NCBI GenBank assembly: GCA_013329905.1
Contig: DUJH01000034.1
Location: 7,560-13,695 of the forward strand
From: Candidatus Thalassarchaeaceae archaeon
Lineage (GTDB): Archaea; Thermoplasmatota; Poseidoniia; Poseidoniales; Thalassarchaeaceae
Reading direction: 5' to 3'
DNA: 6,136 nucleotides
Shown here: one piece after another, positions 5,173-6,136 of the stretch
How positions within the stretch are numbered: the stretch's first letter is position 1
Layout: every line of letters starts with the position of its first letter
Translations under genes and position numbers: made by a program
The notes under the pieces: generated by a model
The model's database searches: none
The model's input: only the letters and a program-made list of their open reading frames with translations
What the model was told of the DNA's origin: nothing

Positions 5173-5670
5173 CTTCAATGCCACGTGCTTACTCGACCGG
5201 GTAGCACCCACACCAGGTCCGGTGTGCGTAACTGAGCGGCGGGTTGGAGCAAATTCTCCTAGTGCGTGTCCAATCATCTCTGGAATTACTTCAATCTTGA
5301 CGAAGTCACGACCGTTGTGGACTCCGATTGTAGTACCTACCATTTCTGGTAGGATGTACATACTGCGGCAATGGGTCTTGACCATCTTTGAGCCGCCGTA
5401 CGCGCGAACCTTCTCAAGGAACTTCTCAGATTCCTCAGACAATCCGCGAGATAGAGATCTCTTCGCGCGCGATGGCATGAGAGTAGCGATGCATGGAGCA
5501 TCGGGTTGGTCCTCTGGAGGATAGAGAGGAAGAGCGATTAGCTCCTCCATCGTCATACCGCGCCAAAGGAACTGCTTCTTGCGGCGCTCAGCAATTGTCG
5601 AGCGACGCTTGCGAGCCTGACGGCGAGCGAGCTTTGGCGAGCGGAACATCTTCTTTGACTTACGTGCCAT
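5170..5670 (-). CDS. rps19: Small ribosomal subunit protein uS19
   Basis: A 166-residue protein of the 30S head that packs with uS13 near the A site. The family signature is intact at about residues 119-143: NGRDF, then IPEMIGHALGEFAPT. Conserved THCRSMYILPEMVG precedes it and GATRSSKHVALK ends the protein. Residues 1-33 are very rich in Lys/Arg and likely an rRNA-binding extension. The protein is somewhat longer than the roughly 135-152 residues I recall for archaeal homologues; besides the N-terminus, there is extra sequence around LYPPEDQPDAPC (about residues 48-60). The start is ATG, 6 bases after GAGGTG and 10 bases after the uL2 stop, so translation is probably coupled to uL2. No frameshift is visible. 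Confidence 0.97.
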   Translation of the reverse strand: MARKSKKMFRSPKLARRQARKRRSTIAERRKKQFLWRGMTMEELIALPLYPPEDQPDAPCIATLMPSRAKRSLSRGLSEESEKFLEKVRAYGGSKMVKTHCRSMYILPEMVGTTIGVHNGRDFVKIEVIPEMIGHALGEFAPTRRSVTHTGPGVGATRSSKHVALK

Positions 5671-5676
5671 AACTCA

Positions 5677-5683
5677 CACCTCA
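5677..5683 (-). promoter_or_regulatory. uS19 ribosome binding site fused to the uL2 stop (TGAGGTG)
   Basis: The uL2 TGA forms the start of TGAGGTG, and TGAGTT then separates it from the uS19 ATG (6 bases). A terminating ribosome would be placed directly over the next initiation site. Confidence 0.8.
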
Positions 5684-6136
5684 CTGCTCCCTCGTCCTTC
5701 CGCGCCCAGTTCGGCGCGGAGCGATGTTTCCGACCTTCTGACCCGGAGGCGCATTGCGACTCACCGAATTCGGTCCGTGGACCGCCTGGTGGTTTCCACC
5801 ACCGTGGGGGTGATCGACAGGGTTCATCGCTACGCCGCTGACGGTTGGATAGGGCTTTCCTCGCGCCTTAGCGCGGTAGTGTGCCGCACCGGCCTTCATC
5901 AGAGGCTTCTCGGTGCGGCCGTGGCCGCCGAGCACACCGATAGTGGCTCGGCAAGTTGCTGGTAGATCCTTCAATGACCCACTTGGCAGGCGGACTCGGA
6001 CCTTCTCACCCATGCGGGTCTCAAGAGTCGCGGAGTTGCCGCCGGAGCGGGCAAACTTTCCGCCATCGCCAGGGCGTGACTCTACATTGCAGATTGGAGT
6101 TCCTTCAGGAATCTCCGAGAGTTTCGTAACATTACC
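5681..6136 (-). CDS. rpl2: Large ribosomal subunit protein uL2, 3' part (5' end outside window)
   Basis: Partial gene: 151 C-terminal residues are visible and the reading frame is open to the window edge. uL2 binds 23S rRNA near the peptidyl transferase centre and helps join the subunits. The fragment opens with the family's conserved run (EGTPICNVES, then PGDGGKFARS) and has the C-terminal block VAMNPVDHPHGGG at fragment residues 102-114, whose first His (codon 5810-5812) matches the E. coli L2 His229 position, known to be important for peptidyl transfer. The tail (RNAPPGQKVGNIAPRRTGRGR) is typical of archaeal/eukaryotic uL2. The ATG at 6013 is an internal Met, because conserved uL2 sequence continues upstream in frame. 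The motif reads HPHGGG, where the archaeal examples I recall have HPFGGG. The TGA stop is fused to the uS19 Shine-Dalgarno. The identification is secure. Confidence 0.97.
   Translation of the reverse strand, partial: GNVTKLSEIPEGTPICNVESRPGDGGKFARSGGNSATLETRMGEKVRVRLPSGSLKDLPATCRATIGVLGGHGRTEKPLMKAGAAHYRAKARGKPYPTVSGVAMNPVDHPHGGGNHQAVHGPNSVSRNAPPGQKVGNIAPRRTGRGRTREQ
5699..5720 (-). other. GC-rich hairpin at the end of uL2
   Basis: A perfect 8-base inverted repeat (TCCGCGCC and GGCGCGGA on the transcript) flanks a 6-base loop, all within the codons for APRRTGRG of uL2 and 15 bases before its Shine-Dalgarno-fused stop. No T-run follows, so it is not a terminator. It may be incidental to Arg/Gly codons or may influence uL2-uS19 coupling. 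Confidence 0.4.

Noticed and set aside
1..6136. Promoters, terminators, mobile elements, CRISPR, tRNA or attachment sites
   Set aside because: Gene spacing runs from a 4-base overlap to a 13-base gap, with no T-rich terminator or TATA/BRE element between genes, no long direct or inverted repeats and no RNA gene signature. Nothing indicates a hidden accessory system.

Overview
The window is an internal piece of an archaeal ribosomal protein operon (the S10/spc-type supercluster). All genes are on the minus strand, so the transcript runs from position 6136 down to 1. Thirteen complete genes and two partial ones fill essentially every base. In transcription order they are uL2 (3' part), uS19, uL22, uS3, uL29, SUI1/aIF1, RNase P protein Rnp1 (Rpp29), uS17, uL14, uL24, eS4, uL5, uS14, uS8 and the first 34 bases of uL6.

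The organism is an archaeon. eS4 and Rnp1 are archaeal/eukaryotic families, uS14 is the short zinc-binding form, and the order uL29-SUI1-Rnp1-uS17-uL14-uL24-eS4-uL5-uS14-uS8-uL6 is the euryarchaeal arrangement, as in Methanocaldococcus jannaschii. G+C looks like the low-to-mid 50s by eye, arginine is mostly CGN, and uS3 and uL22 carry acidic C-terminal tails. I would guess an uncultured mesophilic euryarchaeon such as a marine Thermoplasmatota/Poseidoniales-type lineage, but the window cannot prove the lineage.

Layout: 6136-4636 holds uL2, uS19 and uL22 (large-subunit core, small-subunit head, exit tunnel). 4625-3001 holds uS3, uL29, the initiation factor SUI1 and the RNase P subunit, so translation initiation and tRNA 5' processing are wired into the same transcript. 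2999-1 holds uS17, uL14, uL24, eS4, uL5, uS14, uS8 and the start of uL6. Gene spacing runs from a 4-base overlap to a 13-base gap, and there is no intergenic room for a promoter or terminator.

Translational coupling is the most distinctive feature. Thirteen of the 14 visible stop codons are TGA. At six junctions the TGA is the first part of the next gene's Shine-Dalgarno (TGAGGTG or TGAGGAG), and at six others the Shine-Dalgarno lies inside the last codons of the upstream gene. I found no undescribed system. The points worth checking are a TTG start for uL5, a roughly 21-residue insertion in the KOW motif of uL24, a long acidic tail on uS3, and an internal Shine-Dalgarno/ATG inside an AT-rich patch of SUI1.
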